Source: Ophioceras dolichostomum (Eukaryota > Ascomycota > Sordariomycetes > Magnaporthales > Ophioceraceae). From it: 64,000 nucleotides of DNA. Made by a program: the position numbers and the translations under genes. This document shows positions 33,001 through 44,800 of the stretch, piece after piece. The stretch covers positions 53,603 through 117,602 of the forward strand of contig PYST01000091.1 in the NCBI GenBank assembly GCA_003049485.1, written 5' to 3'. Within the stretch, counting starts at the first letter, position 1. The number at the start of each line of letters is the position of its first letter. The notes beneath the pieces are model-generated. The model was not told where the DNA came from. It was given only the letters and a program-made list of their open reading frames with translations, and did no database searches.

Positions 33001-33998
33001 TGGCGCCCTCAATCCCGTTCCCGTTGATAGAGGCTGAGAGCGTGGTGGACCCCTCGCTGGGTCTGCGGAGGTCTGCGCAGGTGATGCTGACTGGATTTGT
33101 GGCCTTGGCCCTTAGCGCCTCGGCCGAGGTTGCCATGTGGTGAGGGTTGCCCCCACCGATCGACCCTGAGGCGAATAGGTTTTTCCTTTTCAGTGGATGA
33201 GGTCAGGGGCTGTTAGCTCATTGGCTCCAGGGGCTCCAGGGGCTCCAGTGGTTTCCTCCCTTCCAATTTTTGTGCGTCACTTGACGAACTGTCACATGGA
33301 AGCAAAAATCCGCCGAAACAAGCAGGTAAAAATATCCCTTCAGAACAAGACAAGGAAAAGGGGGCCAAGAGAGATGAGGGAGGGGGAAAATGACAAGTAA
33401 CAAAAAGACGGGAGGGAGATTTGGCTTGTGAAAGTGACAAGACAGTGACGCAATTGAAGCAGTTGTTCAAGCTGTGCCGGCGATTTGGATGGGAGCGCGA
33501 AAGGGAGAGCTTGACGGAGCTCGGCCTTCTAACAGAATAGGGAGGGACATGGAGCAGAAAGGGAGCAAGCTATCAGGGGTCATGGAGACGTGGTGAGAAA
33601 GAAGTTCTGAAAGTTCTAATAACTCACTTTCGCCTTCGGCTCTCCTGGACAACGCATTCGACGTTGTCCCATCTACAATTGCCGCAGGGGGCTCCCTCGA
33701 CAACATCGCAGCGCACCTTGCGGGAGCGGCAGCTCACGCAGGCGCGGGCAGCTCGCCGCTTGGTGATTTTGGCTGCGGGCCCGCCGTTGGCCTCCGAAGC
33801 GGTCGACTCCTTGCGCTTCTTGGCCGGCGTCGTCGTCGACGCCTTCGACAGCGTGGGCGACCCGGCCACCGTGGCGGCCGCGACGGATGGCGACTTCTGG
33901 CGGCATCCCTGCTCGCTGGACACCGAGTCTCTCCTCGTCGATCCGGCTGGTCCGGACGCGTTGGACACGTCGCTGTCGCTTTCGTGGCCGTCTGCCAT
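30054..33998 (-). CDS. CTF1: FarA/CTF1-type Zn2Cys6 transcription factor
   Basis: Exons are 33998-33628, 33185-32857 and 32656-30054 (1100 aa). Donors GTGAGT and GTGAGC and the acceptors AAAAG and CACAG all fit in phase. Joining exons 1 and 2 gives ..ESRRRKKNLFAS, and exons 2 and 3 give RHLIFQQQQHQQQSGFR, both as in CTF1/FarA proteins. The Zn2Cys6 cluster is ARACVSCRSRKVRCDVVEG.. with spacing CX2CX6CX7CX2CX6C. The fungal transcription-factor domain follows (AKIAPEDVKYLHAKGALALP, YVHPYMPLIELHDFL, FFSCFMRDRLVALGMRRPTR-like block). The C-terminus is low in complexity with Gln/His and a run of about 16 Ala. FarA/CTF1 proteins activate peroxisomal fatty-acid oxidation and cutinase or lipase genes through CCTCGG sites. 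An in-frame Met 25 codons upstream (34073) is an alternative start. Confidence 0.92.
30122..30149. repeat. (CAG)n tract encoding poly-Ala in the CTF1-type gene
   Basis: About nine CAG units, read as GCT/GCTG-type Ala codons on the minus strand, encode most of the C-terminal alanine run. Confidence 0.85.
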
Positions 33999-36900
33999 TT
34001 TGGTCGTGCTTGGTCGTGTTTGGTTGGTTTGGTAGGTAGGTAGGTACCGTGTGCTGTTCTCGTTCGTTCTCACCGTCGTCCGTATGTTTTCCGGTGAGCT
34101 TGTTGAGCTTCAGAGCTTCCGAGATAGCTCCGTGGGCCGTTGCTGGTCTTTCTCCTTATTCGTCGGCTCCAGATGTCACCTTTCGATTTGCGCACGAGGC
34201 TCCGATGTGAGTCCTAATGCGAGTCGAGTCCTTTGTTGCAGTCGTTTCCTCCCAGCCGGTATAAGAAATATAGTACAGAGTGTAGAGTGGAGAGTGTCTT
34301 TGAGAATGTGGTAGAGTGGAGATTAAGGCTGGAGAAAAGTAGAGGGCGAAAAGGGCGCAGTAGCAAGCAATAGGATCAACAGTGCAACCAATGCACACCG
34401 TAAGCCGGACTGACGGTCAGAATATCTCCTTGTTTGTTTAGAGTTCGTACAGGTCGGCTCTCGAGCCGCTTGGCGAGTCTTAACAGCGAGTCGTGCGTGG
34501 AAGAGGCGACGGCTTTAGACTCGTGGCCATCACAAGCGCCAAAGCAAGTGGTGGTGGTGTCAGAGTGTCGGTGGTTTTGACGGTGCTGGAGCTGGTTCTG
34601 CTAACAGCGGTGGCGTGGGCATTACAGCTCTCGAAGCTTCCTTCTCTTCCTCTTCTCTCTGTCACGCCCCTTGCTGATGATCACGACGGAGATGTAGAGT
34701 GACCGAAACAGTCCGGCCCCTTCCCCTCAGGCGCGTACTGGGGGGAAGTTGCCGAAGTAGTGGCAGCTTGTACGCATGCGTGTAAGTTGTGGGTAGCGGC
34801 AAGCAATGCACTGTTCACGGGCTGGAATGCTGCAGGTCAAGGACAAGTATGATGTTGAACCTGACAGGCAACGAAGATCAGAGCGAGAAAACTAGGACAG
34901 AAAAGAAAAGAAAGAAAGAAAAATTCAGACTCAGGACAGAGCTTGGATTGGAAACAAGAAGAAAACAAAAAGCGGTTTCGGCCAGTCCCAGATTTAGGTG
35001 TGGGGGGGAAGGGCAATGATTTATTATATTCCAAGCTAGGCCGGGGTTCGCTTTTTCGAAGGCATTCAATTTTTAACCACGCACCTCGCGTGTACATACA
35101 CATTCCTGGTAGAGGTAAGTAGTTGTATACATGTACGAAGTACAGGTATGAATGGATTGTCTCGTCCGAAAAGCAGCCAATCCCCAAGCCATCGGGCCAA
35201 GCACTGAGAGGGAGGCAGGCATGCACGGCAGATAGTACTTCAGTCTAACCCGTTCTTCGCCTGAACTGAACTGAACTGGCCTCCCCTTCCCTTCCCGCCC
35301 GTCTTGATCCGTCTCGATCTCGCCCTCCCTCCCGTCGGTACATACTGTGTGTCCACGCAGGCAGAATAGCTCAAAAAGTAAAGCAGACCCGGTGATTGCC
35401 TTTGCGGTGGCTCTGGGTGTGAGGGGCGGATTCTAATGGGACGCTGTGCTTTTTGGCAGTTGGGTCGAATTGCCCGCCCACTTTGGTCTCCTTTGACTTA
35501 CACCCACCTGGGACCTCCACCACAACGCGTCTGATGACTGATGTACCCAGTATGGAAGTACAACATGTCAGGATCGTGTTGTATTCAATTATCCAATTAT
35601 TTCCAATTGTTTGTTCACTTCAAAAGCCGTCTCCTTACTTCTCCCTTGTTTTCCCAATTGCTATTTTCTGTCCCCATTCCCGCTGAAAACCGCGGTAGTG
35701 CAAGATGAATCATGAGTGAGCACAACCGGGCAGTTGAGCTTGCTTCACGTCACGACCACAACTCCCCAAAGGCACAACACAACTACGACCAACCAGCCTG
35801 CTCCGAGCATAGAACAGGCTGAGAATTCCTTTAGGTCGAGGATTCGAGGCACAGTGCCTAAGATTTCAACTTACCCCAGTCTGCGACCCATCGTTTTCAC
35901 GTTTTTCGTGGGGCTTCCCCTCCTTCCTTGACACCAAGACTCCCAAGACTCCCAAGACTTCGCAATATCTCAGGGATCCCCCTTGCCCCTCCTCACCTCT
36001 TGTTCCCCCCTCCTCCACAGATTTACAGGTTTACTTGTGGAGCGGCCAATCACGGACGGCGTAAATGCAAAATACAATGCAGCCTCCACGAAGTACGAGC
36101 ATTGTTCTCCGTACTATGTACCAATCCATCTGTTGGTCCCTTTCTTTTCCTTTTCAAGGTGGTCGCCGCCTGGTGGCTCGGCGAGTCAGGGGTACCCATC
36201 AGGGCTTATTTTGCTCACAAGACGACACCTGTTTGCAAGGGCACGAGTCCTTTGTTCGTCGGCGCAAGGACAGGCCGGCTTTCCGCCACTTCCAAGAGCC
36301 AGCCAGTAGACTCTAGAGCTGACTGGAGGATGGGGTCACCTGCTCACCTTGGACTTGGCCCGGTAGCAGCCATTCTCTTCCCTTTCTCGCTTTTTGCTTT
36401 TTGTCCTCCCCTAAACTCTCCGCCTGCTCTCGTCATCTCGAGAGAAAGAGGAGGAGCTGAACATGGCTCATCTCAGGGTCCCGGAGACAAGAGAGTAACC
36501 CATCCACGGAGACACACGGAGCAGGGATGGAGAGGAGTGGAGTGCAGAGAGCGGAGGCGGGAAAATCGTTATGCCTCTTCTTGCCGCCGACATCGCCAGC
36601 CAGCGAGGCCAGGCTTGGACTGCCTGATCGGATTAGGCGCATGATGTGCAGAAATCCATCGGAGCAAGGAAGGGCGAGCGAGCGAGCACGACGGTTTGTA
36701 ACACAAATCGCACGCCCCGTGGCCGCTGGCGTTCTGGACCCCCGGCGAGCTGCGAATTGCAACAAGTGATGACGCACCCCTCGAAAAGGAGTGCATCAAT
36801 TCTTCAACACAGTGCGCGAGTACAACAAAGGAGAGTATAGCTGCTGTGGGGTACATCCCATCGCACATCCCACCTTCTGCTTGACTCTCGATGCATCACC

Positions 36901-39900
36901 AGCCGCACGCCAATGACCTTCAGAATTGCGCCGGGAAGGGCAGATGCAAGGTATGCAAATCGCCGGACCAGTGAGAATGTTCTGTTTAACCATTATGAAT
37001 AGCGTCAATGGATCAATGGATCAATGGATAAGATCGGCAAGCCTCGGGAGTGCTTCTAGGATGATGGTGGGAGGCAAACGAACTGAGAAACTCTCTTGGG
37101 ATGTTATCACAAACAGCTTCACGCTCTGATCAAAACCCAATCTGCCTGAGCCGCCTGCCATCCACGCCTCCCTCCTCTTCGTCCCCCGATACCTCCCACG
37201 ATACCTCCGTTCCTTCACCGCAACGGGACGGAGGAAGATCGGACTTCGCCATGCCCGCCCAAGCCTGATAATGCAGTTCGCAAACAGACGGCTCGCCAGA
37301 GGGAACGAGAATGATTCGCTTTATATCCATCCGCCTTCCCTTGAGCCTTGAGGCTCTCTGAGGGAAATTTCACACGTTGGTTTCATCAAACTCGTTATTA
37401 AGCGCGATACGGATGGGCCAGCATGCGATGCGGGCCGTCGAGAGTCCACGCCACGGTCGTCCCCCAACACCTTGAACAGGCAAACTTCCATGTTTCCGGA
37501 TTTATTGCCGAGCCGCCCTGTCCACTCTCCCTCTTGCCGAACATGCCTGCTTTGCGAAGAAAACCCGATCTCGATTCGATAACACCCCGGTCCAATCTTT
37601 GCTTTCTTTCTACTCAGCTGTTGAAAAGAAAGGGAAAGAAACGTTCAGCAGCTCCACAAGTTTCCTCTCGTTACATCTGGCTGGCTGCGTAAGTTGTAGA
37701 GTACTTCCGAATGGAAGTCACGGTTTCGCTCTAACGATGAATGTACACCGCACAACTACCACACTTGCTTTTTTTTTCTCTTTTTCCCACTCGCCGGGTT
37801 CACAACACGTCGATGCATCAGAAGACATACACAGAATAAAACCATGCATTTCCAATTCAAATAGGGGGTGTCCGGCTGGAGTAATCTGCAGGGAATATGA
37901 GACCATCAGCGATGACAACACTTCAGTGCGCGTCGGCTTGAGTTGCCCGAAACAGATAGTTGCCGCTGTGATCACTGAGACCAGCCAAACACGGACTTGG
38001 CCGAAGACAGAAGTGCAGTTGCACCTGATAGGACAGCTTTCTTCTTGGCCTTGACATGCTGCAAAGCCTTCACGCCACATTGACACATTTCAGGGTATTC
38101 TTTGCGTGTTAAACATAAGGTGGCTTGCCACACGCTCTCGCATTGGCCGAGAGTAGAAGAGAATCAACAACCGAAGACCGGATCGAAGCCTGAAGGACAT
38201 TCTTCTGATCTTTCTTGATCTAACCTGAACAGATAATGCTGCCGTCCATCACAATGACACGAAAGCCCCGTTCGCCCGCATCTGAGCCGAACCTGAAGCC
38301 TGGGAACCGACCGTTCATGCTGTTGGTGAGCGCCGTAGCGCGGTACCCCTCGAAAAACCCCGCGCTCCACACTCCCGTCATCCGTTGCCGTACCCTCCTC
38401 CACAATCACCCCCATGCTCCAGAACCCCCGGGCTACCCCGACCCCAAGATCTGAAGCAATATGTCTCCCCATTTTATTATCGTGGCCTCACTTTCCCCGC
38501 GCAAGTTGTTGAGGTCTGCAAGGTTCGAGGCTTTCTCCTTGAATCCTGCGAGGTCAGCAAACCCGCCAACCTTTGAACATGGAATGTCCAACAATGCCCA
38601 ACAGGGTGCTCTGGTCCACGGGTGCTCCGTGCTTTTCCGGAGAAAATACGGGGCTTCTCCTCGGATTGGCCCTGCGTCGGAGGCCATGATCGCCCAGCTG
38701 AACTTGGCGAATATTCGACTTTGTTCCTGCGCGTCTCGCCTGCGTCTTTTCTCCGGGAGACGAAGAACAAAACAACGAAACGAAAGAAATACCACAGTGG
38801 AAGGGAAAAGGAGTCACATCGGATCCCGAAAACGAAAACAAAGTTTGATGATAGAGAGACTCCCCCCTTTCGTCAACCACTTCCTTTTTTTGCATCACAC
38901 GGTGCCCGGCGGCGTCCGTTATGTTGTCGACTCTCGCCCCCAGGTACTGTTCCAGCTTACCCAACATGGGGGCATAGCATTGGGCATAGCATGGGGATGA
39001 AGATGGATGCATCCCAGGATTTCAGGATTTCCAGGCTAGGCCACGTCGGCCAAATGGCACCACCTCCGCTTCCCCTAGACGAAGTTCTCTCACACCTCTG
39101 TCCGGAAATCCCTGATGTATCCAAACTTTGCTGCTCTCTCGCTCGCTTTTCGTCACCGCCTGTCTCCAGTTCATCGAGTCCGCAACCAACTGGCGACTAC
39201 CAGGTACCTATCAAATATTGTTGTATTCAGCTTCATACACTACCTGCCTCATGATTACAACCACCATGGCCAGGCTGACAAGCTGACTGGGAGGTAGGTG
39301 CGGAACACAAGCGCTCCCACATCCATCGCGGGGTTTTCTCCGCAGGAGGGGCAATAGTCCGGCAATAATGCAAGGGGCGCGAGCGTGCGCTTAGGACATC
39401 ACGGGACCTACAATGAAGGAAAAAGCATCTAGCCTCCTACGACATACTTAGACAAGCGTTTGAGCATCTGTCGCGTGACTGGACCTCGCTGCCCTCCTGC
39501 CCTGAAAACGAGCATCTGTGTTGGTACGCCTCCTCTACTCAGCTCAGAGCTCAGCTCAGCCAGCTCTCATTGTGTCCTTTTGTCATCATCACATGCTAAA
39601 CGAAATCGAAATTGCGAACGCGAGGATACACAGACAAAATGACTGATGAGAGGAAGCCAACAAAATTGTCTTGTTTTATGCTGACGATCTATTAACGGTC
39701 AGGAGACCAAGCTCAGGGGGCGGAGCAGAGTCTTAGCTAACCCTGCATGTCTCTGCCTTTTCGCTCGACGACTGACGGTGAACGACCAAGGAAAAGCCCC
39801 CGTTTCATGACGAGGATTTACGACAAAGGAAAGGGCTCTTCCCGTCCACCTAGCCTCCTTGACTCCGAGACTCCTAGCTCCTAGCCCGCACTCACCTGAA

Positions 39901-39929
39901 GCGTTTGGTCTTCACCGCTTCTCTCTATC

Positions 39930-39953
39930 CACACACACACACACACACACACA
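39930..39953. repeat. (CA)12 microsatellite
   Basis: Twelve uninterrupted CA units in the gene desert. Confidence 0.95.
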
Positions 39954-41031
39954 GTCCACAAAATCTGCCGGGCCAGTTTGCCAGTCCAGCCAAAGTGCTG
40001 CATCCGATGATGCCGATGATGATGGTGCAAAAGCAAGAACGGGACCAGCTCAGTTCACCTCATCCCTCATCCATCGAAACATACAACATCGTAATATTAC
40101 CGTCGTACATACCAAAACAACATATATGCTACTTTGTTTGTTTGGTTGGTTCAGTTCTTTCACCAACCTTGGACCACAAGTGGAACTACCGGTACTCACA
40201 ACACTGACGCTGCACAACGTTGGTGGATTCGTTGATTTTTTTAATACCGGACTTTGTTGTGTCACGTCTAGGTACCTAGGTACCAACTAGGGGACCTCAA
40301 GGCGATCGATGACTCGCTCTAGTCGTTTCGTCCCAAGACGGGAGGAGGCGGCAGGGCGGCTGGCCGGGTGGGAGATACGGGGGGAGGAAAAACTCCACCC
40401 AAATCGCCCCGGCAGTCCGGATCCCCAGATTCGAATCTCAGGTAGGTTATCTGGGTAGGTTAGTAAGTACCGGGGGAAATACGAGGGTTGGTCACGGTGC
40501 CGGGACGGGAGGGTAGGTATAGGTAGGGCTCGAGACACGAAGTGAAGCCGGTATGATACGTGATACGTGATACTCGCCAACTTAGATATATAAACTTTCG
40601 CAGTCGTTGCTTCTTCCTCCCCGTCACATGATCCAGCCGCTCGGTGACCATCCGTAGTCTCGACTCGACTCAACTCGACCCCGACCTTGCACGACGGTAC
40701 ATCTACCTACCTGACTTGAGATGTATATTCTTGACTTACTTGACATGTCTTGCTTGACTTGCCCCTCTTCATAACATTGATTGTGACGCTGCATCTCCGA
40801 AAACTGTCTAGCAAACTACCTAGGCGGAAATAAGAAATTCATCCCCCAGACATGAAGTGTCACGGACTGTCATGTTGCTTTGCTTTTTCGTCACCGTGAC
40901 GGAGGAGACCGATGCTGACTGACCTGACTGGCTGACTGCGACCTCGACCGTCGGATGGCGCACCACGGTGTAGACTAGACAAGATAGGACCAGGGTCCTC
41001 CTGGTTCCTGAAAACACGGTGAAGGGTTCCG

Positions 41032-41053
41032 AAAAAAAAAAAAAAAAAAAAAA
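41032..41053. repeat. 22-base A homopolymer
   Basis: A run of 22 A residues. It could be a nucleosome-excluding tract or the tail of an old retroposed sequence; no retroposed gene is recognised beside it. Confidence 0.9.
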
Positions 41054-41877
41054 GCTTCCTCGCATGACAGGGCAGACATGCAGGTAGACAAGGGCCGAAG
41101 CCGGAAATACCACTGTAGAGGGGAGAGTTTCCATCCACAGATCCATCCGTCCGTTCGTCCGTTCGTCATAGTCGGCCCACTCGACAGAACTTCGCATGGC
41201 ATCCCTTGTAAACCAACCCCGCTGTGTAAGGCACGTCTATCTATCTGAACCTTCGCAACCCTTTGATAACGCGCTGGCGTAAGAGGTCAGTTATACAGGA
41301 CATATCAGGGACGACACAAGACAAAAGACAAAGATATGCATCACCGCAAGCGGTTGAGGTTATACTACACATAACATATCAGGGACAAGACGAGACAAAG
41401 AGGACATGCAAAGACCTGCAGAGACATGCAAAATCGGGCTAGACGAAAGTCGAGTCTCGCCCGCCCGACCGTCCACCAGGGCGAAGGAGGATGGTGATAG
41501 AGGTGTGAGTGTATGCGTTCACGGCCACCAGCCAACCTCCAGCCAGAACGAGTCCTCGCGATTATGTGGAGTGTTTTGAATAGTATTAATAAATAGTACT
41601 TAGGGCGGTTGGTGTCATAATATCTATATACACAAAAGATCCCCCCTAGTATTCGCATGTTTTTTTTATCGATCTGTTGTCTCTAACCTCTTCTAGATCG
41701 AGACCATCACGGAGAAAAGACATAAAAAAATGAATGTGAAAGTACCTCCCTGGGTGGGCAGGTACAAATGAGAAGAAGAAGAAAGAGGGAGGAAGGGAAG
41801 GGAGGAAAGAAGGCAGGCCTTTCATCTCATCATCATCATGGCTGAAAGATCTGCAAGATTCTGAAAAGATCACCAGA

Positions 41878-44800
41878 TCACCTCGCATAAACACTCAACC
41901 TCACCCCCGCGCCGCAGTACTGCGACTTGTTCCCCTTGCACAGCATGTAGCAGTCCGTGAGCGGCACCTCGACGGACCCGGACTGGAACACGTCGCCGCA
42001 GTAGCACTCGCGCTCGTACTCGGTGCCGAAGTAGGCGAAGCCCGCGCAGTAGGACGCGCACGAGTCCAGCGTCATGTCGTCGGACGCGTACGTCTTGCCC
42101 GTCAGGGCGCGCGAGGACGTCGCCTCGGAGCGGCAGCCCAGGAAGGACCAGGTCTCGTTTGTGGAGGCGATGGTTATTTTGGGGGGGTGAGTTGGGGATG
42201 CTGGTGCTGTTGTTGATGTTGATGATGATGATGTGCTGCTGCTGGTGCTGGATGTGCTAGTTGTGCTGGTGCTGGTGCTGGTGCTGGTGCTGGATGAGGA
42301 GGGTGCGGTTGTGGTTCCTGTTGCTGTTGATGTCGTGGTTGCTGTTGTGGTTCCCGACGTGGTGGTGGTGCCAGTGCCAGTGCCAGTGCCTTTCGAGGAG
42401 GAGGCAGTGGTGGATGCTATGTTAGTGGATGTGGACGCTTTGGTTGTCGTTATCGACGAAGAAGAAGTCGTGGCCGCCGAAGCCGGTGAGGCCTTATCTA
42501 AGCTACTGCTGCTATTTACGGATGAAGTCGTCGTTTTAGAAGACGTCGTTGAGCCAGAGGGCATAGTTGGACTCTTTGATGATGACGATGTAGTGGAAGA
42601 TGAAGACGGAATGTTCGGAGTTGTTGGTTGTGTTGTTGATGATGATGATGATGACATTGATGATGTTGATCGTGATGTTGGGAGAGAGGAAGTTGATGAA
42701 GATCTAGATGTTGATGACGACGATGATGCTGATGAAGCTGATGAAATGCTATCTGTTGTGAGTGAAGTTGAACTTTTCTTACTTGTTGTGCTCGAGCTAG
42801 TGCTGTTGGCGATGTAGAGCTCCAGGCGGTTGCCCGCGCCGCAGTACTGGAACGGGTTGCCGGGGCAGGTGAAGCTGCAGTCGGCGAGGGGGACGTTCGT
42901 GCTCGTGGCGTGGAGGACGTTGCCGCAGTAGCCTATAGGTGGAAAGAGAAAAGGGGAGGAGGAAGGGTCAGCAAAAAAGAGGTACACACATGGCTTGGAA
43001 TATTTTGGGAAAGACGGGAAAAGGGGCTGATGGTTGGGCGATGATGATAACTTACATTCCCGGCCGTACTCCGTACCGAAGTACTTGTAGGCATCACAGA
43101 AAGCGGCGCATGATTGCAGCGTCATGGTGTCATCAGCGTAAGTCTTGTCGCTCAGCGCCCGGACGCCGGTGCCCTCGGTCCAGCAGCCGGCGTACGAGTA
43201 CTTCCCGACGGTCTGAGTGCGTGAGAGCGTGCCCGTCGGCGCCACGGAGGTCGTGGTCGTGGTCGAGGTGGAGCTGGAGGACGAAGTCGAGGTCGGCGCC
43301 GTCGTGGTCGGCACGGACGAAGCCGTCGTCAGGTAGAGCTCCAGCCGGTTTCCAGCACCGCAGTACTCGGTCGAGTCGCCGGAGCAGACCATGTTGCAGT
43401 CGGCCAGCGGTGCCGAGGCGCTGGTTGAATGCAGCGAGTTGCCGCAGTAGCACTCCCGGCCGTACTCGGTGCCCCAGTACGCGAAGCCGGTGCAGTTGCC
43501 CATGCAGCTCTCCAGGGTCATGCCATCGTAGGCGAACGTGGCACCAGTCAGGGCCCGCGAGCCGACGCCTTCGGTCCAGCACGAGACCAGCTGGTAGCCG
43601 CCCAAGGTCTGGCGGTGGTGGAGCGTGGCCGTGGGCGACACGGAGGTGGTCGTCGAGGTTGTAGTAGTAACAGTGCTGCTGGTGCTGGTGCTGCTAGTAC
43701 TGCTGGTGCTGCTAGTACTGCTGGTGCTGCTAGTACTGCTGGTGCTGCTGCTCGTGCTCGTGCTCGTCGATGAGACCGTTGAGATGGTCGCCGTCGAACA
43801 GGTCGCACTCCCTGAGTAAGTCACACAGGTGCCACCGAGATCCGCGGCCGTGTTGAACGCATCGCTCAAGAGGTCGCCACCGGAGCCGCTGATGACGTCG
43901 AGCTTGGCCGCGAAACTCCTGCCACCAAGGATGCTGTACGTGGCCGAGTAGAAGGTGTAGGCACCGACACAGTCGCCCTTGGTCATGGCCACGCTGTCCT
44001 TGTTGAGGGCATACACCGGGCTGTTCGACTGAGTCGTGGTATAGGTGATGTTCAGGTTGACGGGCATGTTCGTGCGGTCGTTGCGGACCAGGGCGCGGAG
44101 GGTGAGCGCACCGGAGCCCTGCAGCAGACAGCTCTGCGGGCGCTGGAGGAAGACGCCGTCCTGCAGGGGATAGCCGGCGCCGTTGTTGTCGAAAGTGGTG
44201 GAGGTGCCGTCGTTGCGGTTGACGCGGACGGTGAAGGACGAGATGCCGGTGGAAGTGCTCACGGAGGCCGCCACGGGGAAGAAGGCCCAGGTGTCGTCGA
44301 GGCCCTGGCCGACGCCCTGGACCGTGATGGTGGTGGTGCAGGAGCCACAGCTGCTGCCACCGCTGCGGTCCTTGTACGTCAGCGTCAGGCTGGTGATGGT
44401 GGCCAGCGGGATGGTCGTCGTCCGCACGCGGATATAGCCTGTCCAGGTCATGGAAGCCCCGCCCGTAGCCAGGGTCAGCTGCATGTCGACCGGCTTGACC
44501 GTGTAGGGCGTGATGGGGTCCGTCAGCGTCACGCCGGCCGGAACGACCTCGATCATGCGCTGCAGCATGGTGCGGCAGGTGGTCTGGTACACGGTCGGGT
44601 CGGCGAGCGACTGCATGGTGACATTGCCGTCGGCGCCGAACACACGGCCGTCTGCGTTCTGGCCCAAGGCCACCGAAGGCCCCACGACCAGGGGGTTCTT
44701 CGTCGTGCCGTCGAGGTACTCGGTCACCACCTTGTTGTCGAATGCGGCGTCTGTCGAGTCCAGGCCGGCGGCGCCGTTGACGCCCGTGCCTGAGGGGACA

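Larger units (their letters stand above)
33999..41877. other. 7.9-kb gene desert
   Basis: I find no reading frame with coding composition, a splice pattern or a family match on either strand. Contents are simple: a (CA)12 run at 39930-39953, a 22-A homopolymer at 41032-41053 and an ATGGATCA repeat near 37008-37030. CCTAGGTA palindromes are clustered near 40270-40290 and 40440-40525. A pair of GTTATAC..ACATATCAGGGAC copies begins near 41290 and 41358. The CTF1-type promoter lies at its left end and the peroxidase 3' UTR at its right end. Confidence 0.55.

Noticed and set aside
33118..33129. CCTCGGCCGAGG palindrome inside the CTF1-type gene as an autoregulatory site
   Set aside because: CCTCGG is the known FarA/CTF1 core, but the same palindrome occurs in the malic enzyme exon near 12129 and elsewhere in this gene near 30995. 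In those places it simply encodes Ser-Ala-Glu-Ala with preferred codons.
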